A program made the position numbers and the translations under genes. Shown one piece after another: positions 33,280 through 41,451 of a stretch of DNA of 64,000 nucleotides (position 1 is its first letter; each line of letters opens with the position of its first letter). The DNA is taken from the NCBI RefSeq assembly GCF_003614925.1, contig NZ_QYLP01000023.1:58137-122136 (forward strand). Reading direction: 5' to 3'. The notes beneath the pieces were generated by a model, which was not told where the DNA came from, searched no databases, and saw nothing but the letters and a program-made list of their open reading frames with translations. This stretch comes from Arthrobacter celericrescens. Lineage in GTDB: Bacteria > Actinomycetota > Actinomycetes > Actinomycetales > Micrococcaceae.

Positions 33280-34166
33280 TGTTCTTCCTCCGGTTCTGGT
33301 TCCGGCGCGGTGCCTGTTTCGTACTCTTCGCTGAGGTTCTCGCTGCTCCAACCCTCGGGCCGGCCGGTCCAGCGGACGGTCAGTTCGGACAGCGGGGCAG
33401 GCTGCTCGAAGGCGACCACGCGGTCCCGGAACATCTCCAGCAGGACCAGGAAGCGGACCACCACCACGAGGGTGGATTCGGCGTCGGCCACAAGGGCACG
33501 GAAGGACAGCGGGCGCCCGTGCTGCAGGCGGAAACCGAGGATCTCGGCCTGTTCCTTGATGCTGACAGGTGCCCCGTGGAGGTGGTCGACGCCGACTTCC
33601 GGCGGCGTGGTGTCCTTGGGTTCCAGTGCCTTGGCGGCGATGCCGGCGAACTGCTCGGGGCTGTGCCGCCAGATGAGTTCGGGCAGCAGGGCCGCGAAGT
33701 GCGGCTCGAGGGCCACCTGCCGCGGGAAGCGCCGGGCTTCATTCTCCAGGGTCTCCCCCAGGTGGGCGGCAAGTTGCTTGAAGGCCTTGTACTGCAGCAG
33801 GCGGGCGAAGAGCAGGTCCCGGGCCTCGAGCAGTGCGACGTCCTCTTCGTCTTCGACTTCGCCGGCGGGCAGCAGGCGCGCGGCCTTCAGGTCCAGCAGC
33901 GTCGCGGCGATCACCAGGAACTCGCTGGCCTCGTCCAGGGCCCAGCCTTCGCCGATCTCCTGCAGCCGGCGGATGTACTTGATGAACTCGTCCGTGACGG
34001 TGGCCAGGGCCAGTTCGGTGACGTCCAGCTTGTGCTTGGCGATCAGGCCGAGCAACAGGTCGAAAGGACCGGTGAAATTGGCCAGCCGGACCTCAAAGCC
34101 GCCCTTGCGGGCGGTGGCTGTTTCGGCGTCGGGCACGTTCTCCGCCAGCGTGAGCGGCTCTGCCAT
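33276..34166 (-). CDS. scpA: segregation and condensation protein ScpA
   Basis: A 296-aa kleisin of the SMC complex. The N-terminal signature is FEVRLANFTGPFDLLLGLIA, then KHKLDVTELALATVTDEFIK and ASEFLVIAATLLDLKAARLL. The C-terminal winged helix contains FRALVADAESTLVVVVRFLV. It bridges the SMC head and ScpB. It follows the ParA-like gene after a 6-nt gap and overlaps scpB by ATGA, so these three form one unit. Confidence 0.96.
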   Translation of the reverse strand: MAEPLTLAENVPDAETATARKGGFEVRLANFTGPFDLLLGLIAKHKLDVTELALATVTDEFIKYIRRLQEIGEGWALDEASEFLVIAATLLDLKAARLLPAGEVEDEEDVALLEARDLLFARLLQYKAFKQLAAHLGETLENEARRFPRQVALEPHFAALLPELIWRHSPEQFAGIAAKALEPKDTTPPEVGVDHLHGAPVSIKEQAEILGFRLQHGRPLSFRALVADAESTLVVVVRFLVLLEMFRDRVVAFEQPAPLSELTVRWTGRPEGWSSENLSEEYETGTAPEPEPEEEQ

Positions 34167-34172
34167 GGTGTC

Positions 34173-35084
34173 TTAGGGCGCGCCGCCGCGCAGGATCAGT
34201 TCCCTGGCCAGGCTGCGGTAGGCGTCGGCGCCGGTGTGGTTGCCCGCGTAGCTGGTGATCGGCTCCGCGGCGACGGTGGCGTCGGCGAACTTGATGGAGC
34301 GCTTGATGACCGTTTCGAAGACCTTGTCCCCGAAGGCTTCCACGAGGCGGGCGATGACTTCGCGGCTGTGCAGGGTGCGGGCGTCGAACATCGTGGCCAG
34401 CACGCCGTCCACCTGCAGGCGCGGGTTGAGGCGGTCCTGGACCTTTTCGATGGTTTCCACCAGCAGCGCCACGGCTCGCAGGGCGAAGAACTCGCAGATC
34501 AGCGGGATGATGACGCCGTGTGCCGCGGTGAGCGCGTTGACGGTCAGCAGGCCGAGCGACGGCTGGCAGTCGATGAGGACCACGTCGTAGTCGTCTTCGA
34601 TGCTCTTCAGCGCGCGGTCCAGGACCTGCTCGCGGGCCACCTCGTTGACGAGCTGGACTTCAGCGGCGGAGAGATCGATGTTGGCGGGCAGCAGATCAAC
34701 GCCGTCGACGCCGGTCTGCTGGATGGCCTCGCGGATGTCAACCTTGCGGTCCATCAGGACGTTGTAGACGGTGAGGTCGAGCTCGTGCGGGTTCGCGCCG
34801 AGGCCGGCGGACAGGGCACCCTGGGGGTCGAAGTCGACCAGCAGCACGCGGCGGCCGTATTCGGCGAGCGCGGCGGCGAGGTTGATGGTGGACGTGGTCT
34901 TGCCGACGCCGCCCTTCTGGTTGACCATCGCGATGACCCGGGCAGGGCCATGGGAGTCCAGCGGCGCGGGTTCGGGGAACTCGCGGTACGGACGGCCGGT
35001 GGGTCCCATGACGGCATCGTCCAGATCGAAATCCGTGCCTTCCAGCGTAGTTGTGCCCCGTTCGCTGCTCACGTCTTTATCCAC
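34173..35084 (-). CDS. ParA-family ATPase of the scpAB operon (Rv1708-like)
   Basis: About 303 aa. A deviant Walker A motif (ARVIAMVNQKGGVGKTTSTI), Walker A' (LLVDFDPQGALSAGLG) and Walker B (YDVVLIDCQPSLGLLTVNAL) mark it as a ParA/Soj ATPase. An unstructured N-terminal stretch of ~60 residues precedes the domain. The start is uncertain: GTG at 35084 with GGAGAGA upstream, or GTG at 35072. The same gene precedes scpA in M. tuberculosis (Rv1708). It is not the main chromosomal parA, since no parB follows; a role with condensin is inferred. Confidence 0.9.
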   Translation of the reverse strand: MDKDVSSERGTTTLEGTDFDLDDAVMGPTGRPYREFPEPAPLDSHGPARVIAMVNQKGGVGKTTSTINLAAALAEYGRRVLLVDFDPQGALSAGLGANPHELDLTVYNVLMDRKVDIREAIQQTGVDGVDLLPANIDLSAAEVQLVNEVAREQVLDRALKSIEDDYDVVLIDCQPSLGLLTVNALTAAHGVIIPLICEFFALRAVALLVETIEKVQDRLNPRLQVDGVLATMFDARTLHSREVIARLVEAFGDKVFETVIKRSIKFADATVAAEPITSYAGNHTGADAYRSLARELILRGGAP

Positions 35085-35242
35085 TCTCTCCACGACGGTC
35101 AATGACTGCTCCCAAGCAAGGTTACAGTCCCCGACACGGCATTCCATGAACCTTGACATTGCGCGCAATTTGAGCCTTTACCTTCTGGTTGAGGTCGAAG
35201 GTTGGGATCTGCACCCGGGAAATCACCCTCGGCGGGAAGACC

Positions 35243-35617
35243 TCACGCTTCGGCTTCCCGGGCCCACACAGCTTTCCCGATGGCCTCACCGGCCGGGGTT
35301 GCGTCCAACCAAAAGAGTTCTCCAGGCATGACAAACGGGTCCTCACGCAGGGCCCACTCCTGAGCCACGCGCAGAACGGCCTCCTCCGGCCTGCAGTTCC
35401 AAGGCACGTGGGTGCCGCGGACATCCCCGATGACAACCAGGCCATCAGCGACCAAACGCGCCAACAGCCCGACGGCCATGTCCCGAAGCGCGTGCGGATC
35501 TTTGACGCCGCAAGCATCCCGCACGACAGTCAGCAGCAGAGCCGGAACAACCCAGTCCTCAGCCGCATGCGCCAAAACATCCTCCACCAGGGATCGCTCC
35601 GGCCATTCCTCAGTCAT
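35243..35617 (-). CDS. candidate immunity protein, second copy
   Basis: A 124-aa acidic protein. It shares a layout with the neighbouring 110-aa protein: VLAHAAEDWVVPALLLTVV (compare AIEDYSGLWEA), MAVGLLARLVADGLVVIGDV (compare VNELLERGFVRLYRC), a PEEAVLRV stretch and FWLDATPAGEAI (compare IRFSATPAGEEAI). The pair therefore look like diverged paralogues. Placed directly downstream of a polymorphic-toxin gene, they are most likely immunity proteins. The start at 35617 has no strong ribosome site. The 158-nt stretch 35085-35242 before the ParA-like gene holds no supported gene. Confidence 0.6.
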   Translation of the reverse strand: MTEEWPERSLVEDVLAHAAEDWVVPALLLTVVRDACGVKDPHALRDMAVGLLARLVADGLVVIGDVRGTHVPWNCRPEEAVLRVAQEWALREDPFVMPGELFWLDATPAGEAIGKAVWAREAEA

Positions 35618-35693
35618 CAAGGTGAACCCTCTGCCACGTACCTCTGGCCTCTGAATACCCATGGCAGGGCTTCCTGGAACCGTCACGCATTTC

Positions 35694-36026
35694 CTACGCC
35701 CAAGAGCGAATTGCCTCTTCACCGGCCGGCGTTGCACTAAACCGGATTGATATGGACTCAGGTCCAGGCTCGTTCCAGTTCGCAGGTTCGGCCAGGACTT
35801 CGGGAACTTGCCCGTTATCAATGACCGAAAGTTCTCCGTAGGGTTCCTGGCAACGATACAAACGCACAAAACCGCGTTCAAGGAGCTCATTCACTACGGA
35901 CTTGGCTCTCTTCGCGGTTTGAGTCGAGTCGAAGTCCGGGTGGTCAGCCTGGAGCTGCCAAGCTGCTTCCCACAGGCCCGAGTAATCCTCGATCGCCAAC
36001 CAAAGAATCGCCTTCGCATCGTTCAC
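35694..36026 (-). CDS. candidate immunity protein adjacent to the toxin
   Basis: A 110-aa acidic protein starting at GTG 36026, only 2 nt after the restored stop of the toxin reading frame, so the two were built as a toxin-immunity pair. It contains LWLAIEDYSGLWEAAWQLQA, KSVVNELLERGFVRLYRCQE and PESISIRFSATPAGEEAIRS. It resembles small immunity proteins seen beside actinobacterial polymorphic toxins. It has no membrane segment, consistent with neutralising a cytosolic toxin. Related to the 124-aa protein downstream. Confidence 0.65.
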   Translation of the reverse strand: MNDAKAILWLAIEDYSGLWEAAWQLQADHPDFDSTQTAKRAKSVVNELLERGFVRLYRCQEPYGELSVIDNGQVPEVLAEPANWNEPGPESISIRFSATPAGEEAIRSWA

Positions 36027-36028
36027 AG

Positions 36029-37388
36029 TCAGTCTCCTAGGACGGGATTTCCCCGCAAGGGGATACGCTCAATGGTGCCATCTCGGCTGATCTTGAGATA
36101 CGGACCAGAATGCAACGGGTCAGCTGTCCCGGCCATCCGTTTTCAATCGCAATAGACTCGCCGGGACGTTTAGGATTCAAGAACCTCACGCCGTCCCCCT
36201 TCTTCAACGCCCTCTCGACCCATCCTTCAGGAATGAGGTCGCGAATCTCTCCTGCAGTAGCTCCGCGTAGCGAAGCAACATCGTCCAAACTTTTAACAAG
36301 ACCGGAACTGGCCGACGCGGCGTCGTCAGCCAGCGCTCCGGCTTTCGCGCCGAGGCTGCCGCCCTTCACAACCGCGCCGCCACCAACGAGCAGCGAACCA
36401 ACATCAAAGCCGACTGAACCCGCCGAGAACGCGAAGTCGTTCTCCCACTTGCCAATGCGCAACGCGGACTTGCCGGCCTCAGCGACGGTCATGATGGCGC
36501 TCAGGTCATCGACCGAAACATTGCGCAACCCCCGCTGGACCGCCAACGACGTCCTGACCCCGGCAAACCCCAATGCACCCAGTCCTTGCCAGGCCTGCCG
36601 CTGCTCGTCCACATCACTCGTGCCAAGCAACGTGTACGAACCCTGGACCGAACCAAGAACTGCCGACACGCGCCCTGTCCAACCGCCCAGCCGCCCGGCA
36701 ACCGCATCGACGGCGTCGGCGGCCCCCAAGACTGATCAGGATGTTCCTCGTCACCGCCAAAGAAATGCCGGACATGGCTGAGCACGTTCGAGAACGGGTC
36801 CTTGGACGCCCCGATCTCCAACTCACGGACCACCGGGGCAGAAACCTTCCCGCCACCAATAAGCCCACGGAGCTCATTCGCGCAGTCCGCATCCGAATTG
36901 AAGATCTCCTGGGCGAGCGCACTGACCTGGTTGTAGGTATCACGGTGCTGGTTCAGGATCGAGTGTTTGGATTGCCAGTCGTCATTGCCCAGGATCAACG
37001 CGTCGAGGGCTGCCACCGACCCCCGAAGCTCAGCCAGCCTGTCCCGCAAGCCGCGGGAACGCCCGGCGTAACGGTTCAGCGCAGCGGCCACGGAAGCAAG
37101 CAAAGCGGCCGCCCCGTCCGCCCGCGCAACCACCGGCCCGAACCCGGAGAGGACAACGTCCGCTTCGGGTGCCTGATACGAGCCTGCCAGTCCGGCCCAT
37201 CGCCTGGCCGCATCACCTGCACCGCTTGAAAGCCGGGTCCCCATCGAGGACAAGGTCCGTGCCTGGCGCTCCAACGCCTCGACGTCGGGAAGCGGCGGAA
37301 GACCGTCAAGGTTGATCCCGGACGCACCGCCTGCGGCTTCGCACGTCCCGATCACCGGCGCAATCGCCCCACCACCGGTCTCACTCAT
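36029..37388 (-). pseudogene. polymorphic toxin with WXG-like N-terminus, two frameshifts
   Basis: The frame from ATG 37388 encodes a helical WXG/LXG-like N-terminus (LPDVEALERQARTLSSMGTR, RYAGRSRGLRDRLAELRGSV). It breaks at the G5 run 36723-36727 and continues in another frame (GAADAVDAVAGRLGGWTGRV). That frame carries the toxin domain start IPEGWVERALKKGDGVRFLN, then shifts again near 36135 to end TADPLHSGPYLKISRDGTIE-RIP...LGD at 36029. IP-GW...HSGPY-IS is a known C-terminal toxin pattern in polymorphic toxins. Two shifts make it most likely inactive, unless they are sequencing errors. The DUF6507 gene overlaps its start. Confidence 0.75.
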
Positions 37389-37737
37389 CCGGGTTCACCG
37401 GTTCCCGGTGGCCACGCGACGGCACCACCCACGCCGCACTCCGCATCGCCGTCGCAGCCATCGCAAGATCACCCGCTTCGTAGTGCGAAAGAGCTTCGGA
37501 CGCGCCGCGCAACGCCGCATTACTGCCCGAAAACATCCCCCGCACGTCCGGTTCCACGCCCTGCGTCATGACCTCGGCAAATGACTCCTGCACCACGGCA
37601 GCAGGCACCGACTGGAAGATCCCCTGCACCGCTTGGTCCAAGGCTGTCAGCTCATCGTCGAGGCCCGCCATCGACGCCCTCGCCGCGGCAATCACAGCCC
37701 TGCTCGATGGAACGTCGATACTCCACGCGCTATTCAC
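37381..37737 (-). CDS. DUF6507-like WXG100-type partner protein
   Basis: A 118-aa helical protein: WSIDVPSSRAVIAAARASMA, then GLDDELTALDQAVQGIFQSV, EPDVRGMFSGSNAALRGASE and ALSHYEAGDLAMAATAMRSA. It has the size and helical hairpin of WXG100-like partners encoded before type VII-secreted toxins in Micrococcaceae. The GTG start at 37737 is supported by a GGGGGAG site. Its stop overlaps the toxin start by 8 nt, indicating coupled expression. No type VII secretion machinery is in the window. Confidence 0.72.
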   Translation of the reverse strand: MNSAWSIDVPSSRAVIAAARASMAGLDDELTALDQAVQGIFQSVPAAVVQESFAEVMTQGVEPDVRGMFSGSNAALRGASEALSHYEAGDLAMAATAMRSAAWVVPSRGHREPVNPDE

Positions 37738-38154
37738 GATGACGCTGCTCCCCCGGACGGTCGTCAACCCAGCGCGTGCGCCAGGCCGTGCCGCCGCGGC
37801 TTGCGGCCGGCACAACAACCACCCTGCCGGAGCTGCCGGAACGTTGCCAGCCGATACTCCGAAGCTGTGGATAACTTCGGTGAGCGAACCGTCGATACGG
37901 CTTTACTCGCGGTCCCGCCACTTGACGTCGAACTTCCATCGGAAATTTCAAGGCGGCATCAAACAAATGGATGCGGAAGCCTCTTCTGCGCTTCGAATCC
38001 GCGGTGACGCACGCGCCGGAGCTGGGGACATCTGTGCCGGCCGCTCCCCGGCCGTCACTTCTGTGGATAACTCAGACACGGTGTGACAACTTCTGTAAAA
38101 TCGGGCGGGAACGGGCCTCAGCGCCACAGCCACACCGACTCGGGGGATGTCCAC
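37738..38154. promoter_or_regulatory. 417-nt divergent intergenic region with two TTATCCACA boxes
   Basis: No gene is supported. It separates the toxin operon (minus) from the lipoprotein operon (plus), so it must hold both promoters. It contains TGTGGATAA at 37866-37874 and 38063-38071; this is the reverse complement of the classical DnaA box TTATCCACA. A third copy is at 39856-39864. Confidence 0.45.
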
Positions 38155-38784
38155 GTGACTCTCAAACTGCACCGTCCTGCGCCCATTGCGGCTGTTTCCA
38201 TCGCCTTGCTGCTTGCGCTGACCGGGTGCCAGGGGCCTTCGACTCCCTCGTCGTCGCCAAGCCCGACGGCCTCTAAAGCATCCCCGACCCCGGACGCCTC
38301 GAAGCCGACCCCGGCGTCATCCGCTGGCCCCGCACGGAACATCCCCGTGCCGGAGTTGCCGGAGGCGGCGACGAAGGAGACCAAGGAAGGCCTCCGGGTA
38401 TTCGCTGACTACTGGCTGAGCCTGATGAATTATGGTTTCACCACCGGCGACTACGGCCCCGTCAACAAGCTCACCGCTTCAGGGTGCGAAACGTGCGCAA
38501 ACATTCAAAAGGGCGTCCCGGAAACTTACAAGTCGGGCGGCTGGTTTGTCGGCGGAGAACTCGCCATCAAATCCTATTCCGACTCCTTTCGCCCGGACAT
38601 CAACGATACCTATGGTCCCCTGATGCGAATCTCGCAAAGCTCCAGGGCGAAGTATGACAAAACCGGAAAGGTGTTGGAATCCCACACTGCGGATGCAGGA
38701 GAAAAGAACATCTACGTCCTGTACTCACGCTTCCAGAACGGTGCTTGGCGAGTAGCAGACTTCGGCCTTCCTGGGGGTTCCTGA
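38155..38784 (+). CDS. DUF6318-like lipoprotein
   Basis: A 209-aa lipoprotein. The signal peptide ends with the lipobox LALTGCQG, with Cys about 23 residues from the GTG start at 38155 (GGGGGA upstream). A Ser/Thr/Pro linker follows (TPSSSPSPTASKASPTPDAS), then a globular domain: ETKEGLRVFADYWLSLMNYG, DYGPVNKLTASGCETCANIQ and SRFQNGAWRVADFGLPGG. It is typical of the DUF6318 family found beside toxin loci in Arthrobacter. Anchored to the outer face of the membrane. Its stop overlaps the next gene by one base (TGATG). Confidence 0.78.
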   Translation: MTLKLHRPAPIAAVSIALLLALTGCQGPSTPSSSPSPTASKASPTPDASKPTPASSAGPARNIPVPELPEAATKETKEGLRVFADYWLSLMNYGFTTGDYGPVNKLTASGCETCANIQKGVPETYKSGGWFVGGELAIKSYSDSFRPDINDTYGPLMRISQSSRAKYDKTGKVLESHTADAGEKNIYVLYSRFQNGAWRVADFGLPGGS

Positions 38785-39707
38785 TGAAACTCCCGGGCGT
38801 CATTTCCGGTGTATTCGGAATCGCCTTGCTCCTGCTCGCCTTGGCTACGCCAGCACATGCCGCTGACGAAGGTGGGCTGGTTGGGGGTGCCGCCACAGCC
38901 GATGCCACCAAGGACGTCCCGCAAAACAAGGCGACCGATGTAGTAAATCAAATCAATGTCGGGGATCCGGAGTTCATATTCAGAAGCCAACGAATCTGCA
39001 CGTCCGGTGACACTAACCCGCTTGGTATCCACTGTGGTTGGCTCAATAGTCGGTGCACCGAGAAGCCTGGCGGATACGTCGTCAGCTGGGAGTATAGGCG
39101 CAGGGACTCACCAACCTGGCAGCTTTTCCAAGACAATGCATGTGTCTACCCAGGTGATCCCACTGACCGCCCTGCAGGTCCAGCCCGCCCGGCGTTCAGC
39201 ATCACTGAATTCCGCTCCCTGCCCCTGAAACCCGCGAAGATTGTCACCCAGCCCGGACGCCACACGCTCAAGGGCGCCTATACGAACGTCTATGCTGAAG
39301 TCGACGATCAGGGATTCTCTCCCCGCCTCGCAGGCAAGGTCATCAGCGTCCGCGCCCACCCGTCGTCGTTCGCTTGGAACTACGGCGACGGCACCGCAAA
39401 AACGCTCACCATCCAGGGCGGGCCGCTCCGCCCGGACCAGGCCGAACTCGACTCCGAAACCCGCACCAGCCACGTCTACGCCGGGACCGGCGACTACAAC
39501 ATCTCGGTCACCACCACCTATACAGGCGAATACTCGGTCGACGGCGGGCCCTGGATCCCGATAATCGGAACCGCCCAGGTCAACAGCCCTCCCGTTCCCA
39601 TGAGTGTGTGGCGCACCGAAACCCACCTTGCCGCCGAAAACTGCCTTGAGAACCCACAGGGATGGGCCTGCGCCGGGACCGAAGAGACGGACACCAACGG
39701 CAAATAA
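38784..39707 (+). CDS. secreted PKD-like protein
   Basis: A 307-aa protein with a Sec signal peptide (VISGVFGIALLLLALATPAH-A). The mature part has four or more cysteines (ICTS, IHCGWLNSRCTEKPGG, NACVYPG). A PKD-like beta domain follows: HPSSFAWNYGDGTAKTLTIQ, then TSHVYAGTGDYNISVTTTYT. It ends NCLENPQGWACAGTEETDTN. PKD domains bind surfaces or polymers. It is coupled to the lipoprotein by a one-base overlap, so they probably act together at the cell surface. Function unknown. Confidence 0.75.
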   Translation: MKLPGVISGVFGIALLLLALATPAHAADEGGLVGGAATADATKDVPQNKATDVVNQINVGDPEFIFRSQRICTSGDTNPLGIHCGWLNSRCTEKPGGYVVSWEYRRRDSPTWQLFQDNACVYPGDPTDRPAGPARPAFSITEFRSLPLKPAKIVTQPGRHTLKGAYTNVYAEVDDQGFSPRLAGKVISVRAHPSSFAWNYGDGTAKTLTIQGGPLRPDQAELDSETRTSHVYAGTGDYNISVTTTYTGEYSVDGGPWIPIIGTAQVNSPPVPMSVWRTETHLAAENCLENPQGWACAGTEETDTNGK

Positions 39708-39748
39708 GGACAGGCTTCCGGTGGTCGAATCCCCTGGTTCGTCCCGCT

Positions 39749-39811
39749 CCGCCCCCGGAGATGTTGTCAACCCCCTCAAATTTGGGCGGGTCGCCAACAT
39801 CTCGGGGGCGG
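39749..39811 (+). repeat. long imperfect inverted repeat after the PKD gene
   Basis: CCGCCCCCGGAGATGTTG (from 39749) faces CAACATCTCGGGGGCGG (to 39811), with one bulge. It lies 41 nt after the stop, so it could act as a terminator without a U-tract or as a REP-like element. Confidence 0.5.
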
Positions 39812-39921
39812 AATATGGCTCATCCCCAATACCACGCCACCGCAAAAGGCAAAGCTGTGGATAACTTCACGGACACACCAGTGGTCCGTGCCGCCGTCGG
39901 GGATTTCAGTCCACAAGCAAA

Positions 39922-39951
39922 AGGCAGGCTCCCCACCCGGGGAGCCTGCCT
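39922..39951 (-). terminator. intrinsic terminator of dctA
   Basis: A perfect 13-bp stem (39922-39934 with 39939-39951) with an ACCC loop. On the minus strand it is followed by TTTTGC. It lies 26 nt after the dctA stop. Confidence 0.85.
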
Positions 39952-39976
39952 TATGCGCCGTTGGCCTGCGGAAACG

Positions 39977-41317
39977 TCAGGCAGGCACTGCTTCCTTCGC
40001 CGCCGCTTCCCTCACCTCAGGCTCAGCGTGGTGGCTGATCATCGTGGTCTCGTCGAAGGGAACAGCGCCGGAGAGGACGCTGCTGACCTGCTGCCGGTCG
40101 ATCTCCTTGACCCAGGTACCGATCAGCACGGTGGCCACGGCGTTGCCGGTGAAGTTGGTCAGGGCACGGGCCTCGGACATGAAGCGGTCGATGCCGACGA
40201 TCATGCCGACGCCGCCGAGCAGTTCCGGCTTGTGGGCCTGCAGGCCGGCGGCCAGGGTGGCCAGGCCGGCGCCGGTGACACCGGCAGCACCCTTGGAGGC
40301 GATGATCATGAAGACCAGCAGGGAAATCTGGGCGCCGAGGTCCAGCGGGGTGCCCATCGCGTTGGCCACGAACAGGGAGGCCATGGTCAGGTAGATCGCG
40401 GTGCCATCGAGGTTGAAGGAGTAGCCGGTGGGAACGGTGACGCCGACGACCGGCTTGGAGACACCCAGGTGCTCCATCTTCGCAATGAGGCGCGGGAGGG
40501 CGGCCTCCGAGGAGGAGGTGGAGAAGATGAGCAGGTATTCGCGGGCCAGGTACTTCATGAGCTGGAAGATGCTGACGCCGGCAACGATGCGTAGGAGCCC
40601 GCCGAGGATGACCACGATGAAGAGTGCGCAGGTGATGTAGAACGCCGCCATGAGGGTGAACATGCTCAGGATCGCCTGGACACCGGTGGCGCCGACGACT
40701 GCGGCGATCGCACCGAAGGCGCCCACCGGGGCCAGCCACATGATCATGATGAGGATGCGGAACACGAGGGCCTGGCCATGCTGGACGGCCTTGAGGATCG
40801 GGGCGCCCTGGGCACCCATCTTCTGCAGGGCGAAACCGACGAGGATCGCGGCGAGCAGCGTGGGCAGCACGGGGATGTCGCCCGGAATGATGCCCAGCAG
40901 GAACGCGACGGTGCTGTCCACCTCGGCTTTCTTGGTGGGGTCATAGGCCGTGAGCTTGAGGCCCTCCCCCGGGTGGATCAGGTTGCCGACCACCAGGCCG
41001 ATGCCGAGCGCGAAGGTGGACATGAGCACGAAGTAGCCCAGCGCGAGACCGCCGACCTTTCCGACGGTGGCCGCCTTGGCGATCGAGCCGATGCCGAGGA
41101 CGATGGTGCAGAAGATGACCGGGGCGATCATCATCTTGATGAGCTTGATGAAGCCCTCGCCCAGGGGCTTCAGCGACTTGCCCACCTCGGGGAACAGCAG
41201 GCCGACAACGGCGCCGAGCACGACGGCCGCGATGACGGCGATGTACAGGTAGTGGGACTTGTCCAGGCCCTTGCGCCCGGTCTTCCCGCTGGCAATCTCT
41301 CCTCGTTGAGAGGTCAT
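39977..41317 (-). CDS. dctA: C4-dicarboxylate/cation symporter DctA
   Basis: A 446-aa DAACS-family carrier importing succinate, fumarate and malate with protons or sodium. Family motifs: FIKLIKMMIAPVIFCTIVLG, the serine-rich re-entrant loop LLIFSTSSSEAALPRLIAKM, PTGYSFNLDGTAIYLTMAS and a late TNFTGNAVATVLIGTWVKEID. The start at 41317 has AAAGGAG upstream. It is divergent from a DcuS/DctS-like sensor and its regulator, which very likely control it in response to C4-dicarboxylates. Confidence 0.95.
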   Translation of the reverse strand: MTSQRGEIASGKTGRKGLDKSHYLYIAVIAAVVLGAVVGLLFPEVGKSLKPLGEGFIKLIKMMIAPVIFCTIVLGIGSIAKAATVGKVGGLALGYFVLMSTFALGIGLVVGNLIHPGEGLKLTAYDPTKKAEVDSTVAFLLGIIPGDIPVLPTLLAAILVGFALQKMGAQGAPILKAVQHGQALVFRILIMIMWLAPVGAFGAIAAVVGATGVQAILSMFTLMAAFYITCALFIVVILGGLLRIVAGVSIFQLMKYLAREYLLIFSTSSSEAALPRLIAKMEHLGVSKPVVGVTVPTGYSFNLDGTAIYLTMASLFVANAMGTPLDLGAQISLLVFMIIASKGAAGVTGAGLATLAAGLQAHKPELLGGVGMIVGIDRFMSEARALTNFTGNAVATVLIGTWVKEIDRQQVSSVLSGAVPFDETTMISHHAEPEVREAAAKEAVPA

Positions 41318-41404
41318 GGCATGCTCCTTTGGATACTCTGGAGGCGCTGCGGCATCTGTACTGCATTCCTGCGCCGGTGGTGTGACATCCATCATGGAGC
41401 CGGG

Positions 41405-41420
41405 GGTGACGCGGATCACC
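41405..41420. promoter_or_regulatory. palindrome in the dctA / sensor-kinase gap
   Basis: GGTGA and TCACC (41405-41409, 41416-41420) form a 16-bp dyad. It is a plausible site for the response regulator encoded downstream. Confidence 0.35.
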
Positions 41421-41451
41421 GTTGTGGTCATATTGGTCATTGGAGGTGCGC

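Noticed and set aside
37568..38086. Plus-strand frames in the toxin/lipoprotein intergenic region
   Set aside because: They overlap the DUF6507 gene, lack ribosome sites and have no recognisable features.
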